DNA of 64,000 nucleotides from the NCBI GenBank assembly GCA_963737365.1, contig CAVTSD010000007.1, positions 434,001-498,000 of the forward strand, in the 5' to 3' direction. Each line of letters begins with the position of its first letter. Positions within the stretch are counted from its first letter, which is position 1. This document shows, one piece after another, positions 33,915-42,199 of the stretch. Under the pieces are notes generated by a model. That model was not told the origin of the DNA and ran no database searches. It worked only from the letters and a program-made list of their open reading frames with translations. This DNA is from Roseiarcus sp963737365 (lineage in GTDB: Bacteria; Pseudomonadota; Alphaproteobacteria; Rhizobiales; Beijerinckiaceae). The translations under genes and the position numbers were made by a program.

Positions 33915-35008
33915 TCAAGGTCCTCGTGATCGACGACTCAGCCCTGATGCGCAAGCTGATGGGCCGCGTCCTCTCCAACGTGCGCGACTTCGAGGTCCAT
34001 TTCGCCCGCGACGGCATGGAGGGTCTGGAGCAGCTCGCCGCCGTCGATCCCGATGTCGTCACGCTCGACATTCATATGCCGGGCATGGACGGCTTGGCCT
34101 GCCTCGACCGGATCATGATCGAGCGCCCGCGGCCTGTGCTGATGGTGTCGTCATCGACGCGCGATGGCGCGGATGTGACTCTGGAGGCTTTGCGTCTGGG
34201 CGCGCTCGATTTCGTACCGAAACCCGAAGGCGCGCTTTCCCTGCACATGGACGTGTTCGGTCCGCTGCTCGTCGCTAAGCTGCGCGCGGCCGCAGGCGCC
34301 AAGATCAGAGCGAGCCTTCGCCTGCGGGAACGCGTTCAGCATCGCATCGGCGGACGCGCGTCGACGCGCCGGCGCGTCGGCGATCGCGACGAAACGCCAG
34401 CTCGCGCAGGACCAGGACTCGTGGTGGTCGGAACCTCGACTGGCGGGCCGCCGGCGCTGGAGGTGCTGCTTGGCGCATTGCCGTCGACCTTTCCGTGGCC
34501 CATAATCATCGCTCAGCACATGCCAGCGAGTTTCACCGGCGCGCTTGCGCGGCGCCTCGACGGTCTCTGCGCGATCGCCGTCAGCGAGGTCACGCGGCCA
34601 ACGGCGCTCGAGCCCGGCCACGCCTATATCGGACGCGGCGACGGCGACGTTGTCATTTCGAAGATTGCCGGCGATCTCTTCGTGTCGCCAGCGCCTGCGG
34701 ATGCCGAACGGCCCTGGCATCCGAGCGCCGACCGCATGGTGGAGAGCGCGCTCGCGCATGTTTCGCCGAGCTTGCTGGTTGGCGTTCTGATGACTGGGAT
34801 GGGCAACGATGGCGCTGGATCCATGACGAAGCTTCGCGCGTTGGGGGGGCGGACAATCGCCGAGGCGGAGGAGACGGCTGTGGTGTGGGGCATGCCTGGA
34901 AAACTCGCTGAAGCGGGAGGAGCAACTTGGGTGCTTCCGCTTCCGCACATTGCTGAGCAACTGAGAAAGCTGGCGCCGCTGCATGCCCCTGATTCGCAAA
35001 GAGTCTGA
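33911..35008 (+). CDS. cheB: Chemotaxis protein-glutamate methylesterase CheB
   Basis: A 365-residue CheB: receiver domain (residues 1-115, phospho-acceptor D53 in TLDIHMPGMDG, Lys in FVPKPEG), a linker, and methylesterase domain. The catalytic triad is Ser176 in GTSTGG, His203 in AQHMPASF, and Asp300 in MTGMGNDG. It removes methyl groups (or deamidates Gln) from receptor Glu residues and is activated by CheA phosphorylation. Overlaps the CheW gene by 4 bases and the HEAT-repeat gene by 26. Confidence 0.95.
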   Translation: MIKVLVIDDSALMRKLMGRVLSNVRDFEVHFARDGMEGLEQLAAVDPDVVTLDIHMPGMDGLACLDRIMIERPRPVLMVSSSTRDGADVTLEALRLGALDFVPKPEGALSLHMDVFGPLLVAKLRAAAGAKIRASLRLRERVQHRIGGRASTRRRVGDRDETPARAGPGLVVVGTSTGGPPALEVLLGALPSTFPWPIIIAQHMPASFTGALARRLDGLCAIAVSEVTRPTALEPGHAYIGRGDGDVVISKIAGDLFVSPAPADAERPWHPSADRMVESALAHVSPSLLVGVLMTGMGNDGAGSMTKLRALGGRTIAEAEETAVVWGMPGKLAEAGGATWVLPLPHIAEQLRKLAPLHAPDSQRV

Positions 35009-35600
35009 CAGGGCCAAGGCGGGTGTTTCGCGCGAGACGCCCCCTTCATTGGCAAGCGAGTCGCCTGACGAACGTTGGGCTGCGGCGCGCGCGGCGCGTG
35101 ATCCCGCCGCTGTTCCAGCCCTCGGCGAGGCGCTCGCTCATGAGCGTGACGCTCGCGTGCGCGAGGCGATCTTTACCGCCCTTGCACGAATTGCGACCGC
35201 CGACAGCGCGCAAATCGTACTGCCGTATCTGCGGGTCAACGACCCCAACATGCGCACCGGCGCCATGGACGCTCTTCGCGCCATGCAGGCTGCGGGCAGG
35301 GCGCACCTGCCGGGGTTGCTCACAGATTCCGACCCGGACGTCCGGCTGCTCGCCTGCGATCTCGTGCGTGGCGCAGGCGGGGCCGACGGACCGGGTTGGT
35401 TGTGCGCGCTGATTGAAACTGAGCCCGAGGCCAATGTCTGCGGCGCTGCGGTGGAGGCATTGGGTGAAATCGCGGGCGCAGCTGCGGCGCCGGCTCTTTT
35501 GCGCTGCGCCGAACGCTTTCCGGACGACCCTTTCCTTGGCTTTGCGATCAAGGTCGTTATCGCTCGCCTGAGCGGCGCCCCGTCGGCGCCTCGTGGTTGA
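34983..35600 (+). CDS. HEAT-repeat protein in the chemosensory operon
   Basis: A 205-residue alpha-helical protein with four or five HEAT/PBS-lyase-type repeats (for example DPAAVPALGEALAHERDARV, NDPNMRTGAMDALRAM, DPDVRLLACDLVRG). Such repeats are protein-binding scaffolds. HEAT proteins accompany a minority of Che operons, where they may bind CheR, CheB or receptors (inference). Its ATG lies within the end of cheB, and it overlaps the GTG of cheR by 8 bases. The start is uncertain because the first 25 residues look disordered. Confidence 0.8.
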   Translation: MPLIRKESDRAKAGVSRETPPSLASESPDERWAAARAARDPAAVPALGEALAHERDARVREAIFTALARIATADSAQIVLPYLRVNDPNMRTGAMDALRAMQAAGRAHLPGLLTDSDPDVRLLACDLVRGAGGADGPGWLCALIETEPEANVCGAAVEALGEIAGAAAAPALLRCAERFPDDPFLGFAIKVVIARLSGAPSAPRG

Positions 35601-36444
35601 GACCAAGCTGCTTGACGCCGAAGACTATCGCCGGCTGTGCGATTATCTCTACCGCCACACAGGTATGGCGTTCACGGAGACCCGACGGTATTTCGTAGAA
35701 CGGCGCGTCGAAGAGCGGATGATCGCGACTGGGTCATCCTCTTTCGCCAGCTATTTTGCCCGCCTGCGCACGAATATGCATGGCGAACTAGAAAAGCTCA
35801 TCAACGCTTCGACAGTCAACGAAACCTATTTCTACCGGGAGGACCATCAGTTCGCATGTCTGACCTCGAACCTGCTTAAGGAGCGCCTGCGCATGAAGCC
35901 GCCGGGCGAGACGATGCGGATCTGGTCCGTCCCTTGTTCGACCGGCGAGGAGCCTTATTCGATCGCGATCTGGCTGCTTGAGAACTGGGCGGAGGTGGAC
36001 GCCCATGACGTCGAGATCGTCGGCTCGGATATCGACACCAATGTTCTGGAAGCCGCGCGGGCCGGCATCTTCGGCAAACGCGCGCTCATGCGTCTAAGTC
36101 CGACGCTGACCGACAAATATTTCACTCGCGCGAGCCCAGAGGACTGGCAAATCATCGACGAGCTACGCCAATCGGTGCGATTTACGGCTGCCAATATCGT
36201 CGAGCGGGCCGAAACGCGGCCGCACGGTCTATTCGATGTCATCTTTTGCCGTAACCTGCTCATCTATTTCGACGACACCTCGCGCCGTATAGCCGCCGAG
36301 AATCTCTATGAGAGCCTCGCGCCGGGCGGATATATCTGCCTCGGCCATGCGGAATCGATGAGCCGCATATCCTCCCTGTTCGACGTGTGCCGGTTCGCGG
36401 ACGCCATCGTTTATCGCAAGTCCCCGGAGGCGCCGCATGGCTGA
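35593..36444 (+). CDS. cheR: Chemotaxis protein methyltransferase CheR
   Basis: A 283-residue CheR: an N-terminal helical domain (YRRLCDYLYRHTGMAF) followed by an AdoMet-binding domain with IWSVPCSTGEEPYSIA near residue 117, VGSDIDTNVLEAARAG near 142, and FDVIFCRNLLIYFD near 214. It methylates receptor Glu residues. No TPR tail. GTG start overlapping the HEAT gene by 8 bases, and its end overlaps the next receiver gene by 8 bases. Confidence 0.94.
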   Translation: MVETKLLDAEDYRRLCDYLYRHTGMAFTETRRYFVERRVEERMIATGSSSFASYFARLRTNMHGELEKLINASTVNETYFYREDHQFACLTSNLLKERLRMKPPGETMRIWSVPCSTGEEPYSIAIWLLENWAEVDAHDVEIVGSDIDTNVLEAARAGIFGKRALMRLSPTLTDKYFTRASPEDWQIIDELRQSVRFTAANIVERAETRPHGLFDVIFCRNLLIYFDDTSRRIAAENLYESLAPGGYICLGHAESMSRISSLFDVCRFADAIVYRKSPEAPHG

Positions 36445-36824
36445 CCGCAAGATGCGCATCCTGATCGTGGACGACGCCAATCTCGTCAGGCTTTATTATC
36501 GACAGATCCTTGAGGATGTCGGCTTTGAGGTCGACGAGGCGATCAACGGGCTTGAAGCGATGGAAAGACTGCTCGTCAATCCGCCGGACGCGCTGATCGT
36601 CGACATCAATATGCCGCGGATGGACGGCGTCACATTCTTAAGCGCGCTGAGGCGGCAAGCTTTGCCGCTGTCCTCAATTCCCGCTCTCGTCACCAGCACC
36701 GAGTTCGAGCTCGGCGGACGTCGCGGCGGCGCGGGCGGTCGGCGCGAATTTCTATCGCCCCAAGCCGATCCGCCGCGAGGACCTCGCGCGCACCATGGCG
36801 ATGTTCTGCGGCGTTCCCCGATGA
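36437..36824 (+). pseudogene. Receiver-domain response regulator, frameshifted into cheA
   Basis: Starts MADRKMRILIVDDANLVRLY with the acidic pair and the phospho-acceptor Asp in LIVDINMPRMDG (near residue 55). After STE (residue 89) the frame becomes Gly/Arg-rich nonsense and runs without a stop into cheA. Removing one T at 36704-36705 (GAGTTCGAG to GAGTCGAG) restores ADVAAARAVGANFYRPKPI, with the conserved Lys-Pro, ending at TGA 36822-36824. That TGA would overlap the cheA ATG by 4 bases, exactly the junction style of this operon. The span is one base more than a multiple of three. A sequence error is the simplest cause. Confidence 0.85.
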
Positions 36825-38725
36825 ACGAGTTCCTCGAACAATTCCTTGTCGAGGCGCGCGAGCTCGTCGAGCAGGCTGCCGCCGATCTTCTTGCGTTGGA
36901 GCGCGAGCCGGGAGACCGCGCGAGCCTGGATGGGTCCTTCCGCGCGTTTCATACGCTCAAAGGGGGCGCCGGGATCGTCGACTTCACGGCGATGGGGCGG
37001 GCGATGCATGCCGCCGAGGATGTCCTGTCGACCGTTCGCAAGGGCGATCGCCCGGTCACGGCTGCTCTCATCGGCGACTGTCTCGCCTGCATTGACCAAG
37101 TCGTTCAATGGCTCGATGCCATAGAGGAGAGCGGCGAACTTCCGAGCGAGGCCGACGCCGCGGCCGATCGGCTCGCGGCCCGTTTTGCTGCCGGCGAATC
37201 GGCAATCGAGGTCGCGACGGTCGAAGTGAAGATCGAGGCTCCTGCCCTCGAAGGAGAGGAGGCGACTTCCGCGGCTGCGGTCGCAATCCTGCGGGAGCAG
37301 ATCGCCCTGCTTGCTGTCGCCGGCGAGGGACTCGAGGGTCGAATTGCATCGGCCGGCCGCGCGGCCGCCAATGTCTTTCGCCACCTCGGGCGTTCCGATG
37401 TTGCCGAGCGAATTGGCGAGGCCGCCGTGGAGAGCCTTGCGAGCTCCGACCCGACCGTCATCGCGCGCGCTGCTCAGACGGCGATCGAGAGCCTGAATGC
37501 CAAGCCCCCCACCGGTCCGATCGCGCCGCTCGCCCTTCGGTCCGACCTTCTGTCTCGTTCGCTGCGCGTCGACGCCGAGCGCGTGGATACCCTCGTGGAC
37601 CTCACAGGAGAACTGACCGTCGCAAAGAACGCCATCGGTCATATCGCGATGTTGGCGCGGGAGGGTGACAACGCGCTCTCCGAGGCGATCGTCAGCGAGT
37701 ACGGAAAGCTCGATCGCCTGGTCGATGGCTTGCAAAGAGCCGTGCTGGAACTACGGATCCTCCCGCTGCAGCGTGTGTTCCAGAGGTTTTCGCGGCTCGT
37801 GAGAGAGATGTCAGAATCGCTGGCGAAGCCGGTTCGGCTGGTCATCGAGGGCGAGGATACCCAGGCCGACAAGGCGATCGTCGAGATGCTGTTCGAGCCA
37901 TTGCTTCACGTCGTGCGCAACGCGATGGATCACGGCGTCGAGCCTAGCCCGCAACGCGCGTCGACGGGGAAATCCGCGATCGCGACAATCTCTATGCGTG
38001 CGCGGCGCGAGAGCGAGCATGTCGTTATCGAGGTTGAAGACGATGGTCGAGGGATTGATGCGGACCGGATCCGCAATGTCGCCGTCGAGCGCGGTTTGGC
38101 GACCGCTGACATGGTCGCGGGCATGAGCGAAGACGCCGCGATCGATCTTATCTTCATGCCCGGCTTTTCGACCGCGACCGACGTCACCGACTTGTCGGGG
38201 CGCGGGGTGGGCATGGATGCGGTGCGAGCGTCTATCGAACGGTTGGGAGGGCGTGTCCAGCTCGAGACGCGCAAAGGCGCCAGCAGCACGGTGCGGTTCG
38301 TCCTCCCCTTCAGCGTGATGATGACGCGGGTCATGACGGTCGAGGCGGGCGGCCAATGGTTCGGCATACCGCTGGAGGCTGTCACCGAAACAGTTCGCAT
38401 CCCGCGCGACGACATCCGGGCCGTCGGCCAAACCCATGCGTTTGTGTTGCGCAATCGGACCGTTCCTCTGATCGGATTGGCCGCGACGCTGGGGTGGGGC
38501 AAGGCGGCGCCAAAGCCGGACGCGATGGTGATCGTGGCGTCGAGCGGCGGCGTGTCAGGGGGGCTGGAAGTTGATAGGCTCGGCGCGCGTATTGACGTTA
38601 TGCTAAAGCCGCCCGAGGGACTATTGTCCGGAATTCCGGCGATTGCCGGCACGACCATGCTCGGCGACGGTCAGGTGCTGCTTGTTCTCAACGTCAAGGA
38701 GGTTTTCACGCTGACAACTTCCTAA
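36821..38725 (+). CDS. cheA: Chemotaxis histidine kinase CheA
   Basis: A 634-residue CheA. P1 Hpt domain with phospho-acceptor His44 in AFHTLKGGAG; no clear P2 receiver-binding domain; P3 dimer domain near 250-320; P4 ATPase with VVRNAMDHGVEP (N box), DDGRGIDADRI (G1) and GVGMDAVRASIERLGG (G2); C-terminal P5 CheW-like domain from about 500. The Ala/Glu-rich region at 110-240 separates P1 from P3. As sequenced, its frame is fused upstream to a broken receiver, but the ATG at 36821 gives a normal CheA. Confidence 0.93.
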   Translation: MNEFLEQFLVEARELVEQAAADLLALEREPGDRASLDGSFRAFHTLKGGAGIVDFTAMGRAMHAAEDVLSTVRKGDRPVTAALIGDCLACIDQVVQWLDAIEESGELPSEADAAADRLAARFAAGESAIEVATVEVKIEAPALEGEEATSAAAVAILREQIALLAVAGEGLEGRIASAGRAAANVFRHLGRSDVAERIGEAAVESLASSDPTVIARAAQTAIESLNAKPPTGPIAPLALRSDLLSRSLRVDAERVDTLVDLTGELTVAKNAIGHIAMLAREGDNALSEAIVSEYGKLDRLVDGLQRAVLELRILPLQRVFQRFSRLVREMSESLAKPVRLVIEGEDTQADKAIVEMLFEPLLHVVRNAMDHGVEPSPQRASTGKSAIATISMRARRESEHVVIEVEDDGRGIDADRIRNVAVERGLATADMVAGMSEDAAIDLIFMPGFSTATDVTDLSGRGVGMDAVRASIERLGGRVQLETRKGASSTVRFVLPFSVMMTRVMTVEAGGQWFGIPLEAVTETVRIPRDDIRAVGQTHAFVLRNRTVPLIGLAATLGWGKAAPKPDAMVIVASSGGVSGGLEVDRLGARIDVMLKPPEGLLSGIPAIAGTTMLGDGQVLLVLNVKEVFTLTTS

Positions 38726-38766
38726 CTGACGTTACGGTTTTGCGCTTGCTCTTGGGTTGAGGTTTC

Positions 38767-39153
38767 ATGGCTTCCAAAATTCTCGTGGTCGACGATAGCA
38801 AACTTGCGCGCATGGCGGTCGCTAAGCTGTTGGCCGGGCTTTGCCCGGACTGGACCCGTGTCGAGGCGGCCAACGCCGAGGAGGCGCTCGTGGCGCTTGA
38901 AGAGCAAAAGCCGGATCTCGTGGTGCTGGACTTCAACATGCCAGGTCGAGATGGCCTGGAACTCGCCGCTGAATTTCGCCGCTTACGCCCGATGATGCCC
39001 GTCGCGATAATTTCGGCCAACCACCAGCAAGAGATCATCGACCGAGCCAACGCGGCTGGCGCCACTTTCCTCTCCAAACCCGTCACCGAGCCGGCGCTGA
39101 GAGAATTTATCAAGGGCGCCGAGCGGCAGATCCAGGCGGCGAGGCATGAGTGA
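38767..39153 (+). CDS. cheY: CheY-like single-domain response regulator
   Basis: A 128-residue receiver with acidic pair VVDDS (residues 7-11), phospho-acceptor Asp in VVLDFNMPGRDG near 55, Ser in AIISANH near 83, and Lys in LSKPV near 106. It is the likely diffusible output of this CheA. It starts 41 bases after cheA, the only real gap in the operon, and overlaps the CheC gene by 8 bases. Target of the phosphorylated form is unknown since no flagellar genes are nearby. Confidence 0.9.
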   Translation: MASKILVVDDSKLARMAVAKLLAGLCPDWTRVEAANAEEALVALEEQKPDLVVLDFNMPGRDGLELAAEFRRLRPMMPVAIISANHQQEIIDRANAAGATFLSKPVTEPALREFIKGAERQIQAARHE

Positions 39154-39802
39154 AGCCGTCCAGACCACGCTGAACGAACTGGAGCTCGATGCACTGACCG
39201 AGCTCGTCAACCTCGGCGTCAGCAAGGCCGCGTTCAGCCTGCGCGAGATGATCGGGGAGCAGGTTTTGCTATCGGTGCCCAGCGTTGACCTGATCGCCCG
39301 TAGGCGGGCGATCGAAACGCTGGGAAAGAACGAGCCCAATAGGCTTGTCGCGGTGCATCAGGTGTTCGACGGCGACATCAATGGTCGGGCGCTTCTGATA
39401 TTTCCGGAAACGCGCAGTCTCGAGCTTGTTCGCGCTGTCACCCGCGGAGACCTGCCGCTCGAGGACATTCTCGAGCTCGAGCACGAAGCGCTCGCCGAGA
39501 CTGGCAACATTATCCTGAACGGCTGCCTGGCCACTATCGCCAACCTCTTGCAGCGAACCCTAATGATCTCCCTGCCCGAGATCCTGCGCGGCGACAGCGC
39601 GGCGCTCTTCAGCTTACCCCCGCCGCCCGAGGCGGGCGATTTCGTTTTGTTCGTCTACATCAACTTCTCGGTTCGCGACCGCGACATCCAGGGCTATATC
39701 GCGCTGTTGATGGACTTGCCTTCCCTCGAATCCCTGAAGATTTTGCTGGACGAATTCATCGCAAGAACAGCAGGTGAAGCCCCACTATCCTCGAATGCTT
39801 GA
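39146..39802 (+). CDS. cheC: CheC-family CheY-P phosphatase
   Basis: A 218-residue CheC-type protein. Both catalytic-site motifs are present: DALTELVN with N-x22-P (D-x3-E-x2-N-x22-P) near residues 15-45, and EALAETGN with N-x22-P near 116-146. Two sites indicate an active phosphatase that dephosphorylates CheY-P (or the stand-alone receiver). CheC is less common in alphaproteobacteria than CheZ or phosphate-sink CheYs, so its presence marks an unusual branch. Overlaps cheY by 8 bases. Confidence 0.88.
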   Translation: MSEAVQTTLNELELDALTELVNLGVSKAAFSLREMIGEQVLLSVPSVDLIARRRAIETLGKNEPNRLVAVHQVFDGDINGRALLIFPETRSLELVRAVTRGDLPLEDILELEHEALAETGNIILNGCLATIANLLQRTLMISLPEILRGDSAALFSLPPPPEAGDFVLFVYINFSVRDRDIQGYIALLMDLPSLESLKILLDEFIARTAGEAPLSSNA

Positions 39803-42176
39803 CACGGCCCAAAACGATCTGGCGTGGACCCTTTTCGATGCGGTGGACTTGGGCGTCGCGGTCCTCGATTGCGATCGCCGCGTGGTCGCGTGGAACACGT
39901 GGCTCGCGTCCGCTTCGGGCATTTTACGCGAGGCGGCGATCGGCAGGCAATTCGAGGATCTGTTCCCCGAAGGCGTCAAGCAGCTTTCTCTCGCCGTGAC
40001 TGCTTCGCTGGAATCGGGCACCTCTCGTCTCCTGAGCCAGTCCCTGCACCCGGCGCTCCTGCCGTTGAAGACGCGCTCGGGTCAGGACATGATCCACGAC
40101 GCGACGGTGCGCGCCGTCGCCGACCCGCCGACCCGCTATTGTCTGATCCAGGTTTTCGACGTTTCCGTCGCGGTTAAACGCGAACGCCTCTTACGCGAGC
40201 GACAAAACGCGCGCTATGACGCCGTGGTCGACAGCGCGCCCGACGTCATCCTCACGCTCGACGACGAAGACATCATTCAGTTCGCTAATCCGGCCGCGGA
40301 TCGTCAGTTCGGCTATTTGGCAAAAGAACTGATCGGCCGGCCGGCCGCTTTGCTTTTCGAGGATCGCGCCGCTTGGAACGAGACGCGACGCGCGGTCCTC
40401 AACGGCGACGCCGTGCGCCAGCCGGTCGAAGTGATGGCGCGGCGCAAGGATGGTTCGGCGAGCTATCTTGAAGTGTCGCTCTCGCGATGGGTAAGTCAGT
40501 CGCGCGTTCTCATCACCGCCATTCTCCGCGACGTGAACGAAAGACGCGCGGCGCAGGAAATCCTGCGGAACAGCGAAGCCCAATTTCGTACGCTCGCGCA
40601 AGCAATGCCGAACCACGTCTGGACAGCGCGGCCCGACGGTCGGCTCGACTGGTTCAACGAGCGGGTCTACGAATATACCGGCATGAAGTCGGGCACGCTC
40701 GACGGCGAAGCATGGCGCACCCTTGTCCATCTTGAGGATATGGCGACCACTGCCGAGCTTTGGCGGGCGGCGCTAGAGGCTGGCGCGCCTTACGAAGCAC
40801 AGTTTCGGGTCCGAAGCGCGAATGGCGCTTATCGTTGGCATCTCGCTCGCGCGTTTCCCACGCGTGGCGCTCATGACGTCATCATGCGCTGGGTCGGCAG
40901 CAACACCGATATCGAGGACCAAAAGGTGGCTGCGCAGACGCTGGCCGACATGAACGCGACCCTTGAGCAGCGCGTGTCTCAGCGCACCAGCCAGCTGATG
41001 CAAGCCGAGGAAGCGCTTCGCCAAAGCCAGAAGATGGAAGCGCTGGGACAGCTCACCGGCGGCATCGCCCACGACTTCAATAATCTGCTTCAGGGAATTC
41101 TGGGAGCCCTCGATATCGTCAAGAGGCGAATTGCCGAAGGTCGAATCGGCGATCTTGGTCCATTTCTGAACGGAGCTCTGGATTCGGCCAATCGCGCCGC
41201 GACTTTGACGCATCGTTTGTTGGCCTTCTCTCGACGCCAGCCCGTCGATCCTCGCCCCTTGCATCTCAACGATCTGATCGGGAGCGTCGAGGAATTACTG
41301 CGCCGGTCGCTCGGTGAAAATGTCGACTTACGGGTCGCCGCGGAGGAGGATCTCTGGCTTGTAAGGTGCGATGGAAATCAACTCGAAAATGCACTCCTCA
41401 ATCTTGCAATCAATGCGCGCGACGCGATGCCGAACGGCGGCGCGGTGACGATCGACACCGCCAACATCGTGTTCGATGCGGGCCAGGCGCGTCGTCATGA
41501 CATGAGTCCCGGGGAGTATGTCCGCCTGCGGGTGCGCGATACAGGCCTCGGGATGCAGCCAAACGTCAAGGCGCGGGCCTTCGATCCATTTTACACGACC
41601 AAGCCCATCGGCAAGGGAACGGGACTCGGCCTGTCGATGATCTATGGATTCATCAGGCAGTCGGATGGTTCCGTGCTGATCGACAGCGAGCCTGGGAAAG
41701 GGACTTCGATCGAGATTTGCCTGCCGCGCTATCAAGGCGAGGCCGTTGAGGCCCCCGCCCAGGAATCTTCAGGAGACAATCGCGCCGAGGCCAACGAAGT
41801 TGTTTTGATCGTGGAGGACGAAGCTGTCGTACGCCTCCTTATCGTTGAGACCCTTAACGATCTGGGCTATCAGGCGCTAGAGACAGCCGACAGCGCGGCT
41901 GCGCTACGAATCCTGCAATCGTCGCAGCGCGTCGACCTTCTTGTGAGCGACATCGGCTTGCCGGGCCTGAATGGCCGTCAGCTCGCGGACGCAGCGCGCG
42001 TCACGCGACCGGGTCTGAAGGTCCTGTTCGTGACGGGATACGCCGAAGACGCCGCAGGAAGCTCGTTCCTGGAACCAGGCATGGAGATTGTCATCAAGCC
42101 CTTCACGATGGAGGCGCTCGCGAGCAAGATTCGTGAGATGATCGAGGGCGCCCAATCGGGAAAATTGGCCAGTTGA
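39774..42176 (+). CDS. PAS-domain hybrid sensor histidine kinase
   Basis: An 800-residue soluble hybrid kinase. Three PAS domains (about 12-130, 145-260, 265-385) are followed by a coiled coil, HisKA with phospho-acceptor His near 433 in GGIAHDFNNLL, HATPase_c (N box NLAINARDAMP, then DTGLGM and GKGTGLGLSMIYG), and a C-terminal receiver (VLIVEDEAVV, phospho-acceptor Asp in LLVSDIGLPG near 725). No membrane helix. It overlaps cheC by 29 bases from the GTG at 39774, or by 8 if the ATG at 39795 is used. Its place in the operon suggests it feeds or tunes the chemosensory pathway. Confidence 0.9.
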   Translation: MKPHYPRMLDTAQNDLAWTLFDAVDLGVAVLDCDRRVVAWNTWLASASGILREAAIGRQFEDLFPEGVKQLSLAVTASLESGTSRLLSQSLHPALLPLKTRSGQDMIHDATVRAVADPPTRYCLIQVFDVSVAVKRERLLRERQNARYDAVVDSAPDVILTLDDEDIIQFANPAADRQFGYLAKELIGRPAALLFEDRAAWNETRRAVLNGDAVRQPVEVMARRKDGSASYLEVSLSRWVSQSRVLITAILRDVNERRAAQEILRNSEAQFRTLAQAMPNHVWTARPDGRLDWFNERVYEYTGMKSGTLDGEAWRTLVHLEDMATTAELWRAALEAGAPYEAQFRVRSANGAYRWHLARAFPTRGAHDVIMRWVGSNTDIEDQKVAAQTLADMNATLEQRVSQRTSQLMQAEEALRQSQKMEALGQLTGGIAHDFNNLLQGILGALDIVKRRIAEGRIGDLGPFLNGALDSANRAATLTHRLLAFSRRQPVDPRPLHLNDLIGSVEELLRRSLGENVDLRVAAEEDLWLVRCDGNQLENALLNLAINARDAMPNGGAVTIDTANIVFDAGQARRHDMSPGEYVRLRVRDTGLGMQPNVKARAFDPFYTTKPIGKGTGLGLSMIYGFIRQSDGSVLIDSEPGKGTSIEICLPRYQGEAVEAPAQESSGDNRAEANEVVLIVEDEAVVRLLIVETLNDLGYQALETADSAAALRILQSSQRVDLLVSDIGLPGLNGRQLADAARVTRPGLKVLFVTGYAEDAAGSSFLEPGMEIVIKPFTMEALASKIREMIEGAQSGKLAS

Positions 42177-42199
42177 GGTCAGCCTGAACAGAATTGCCG

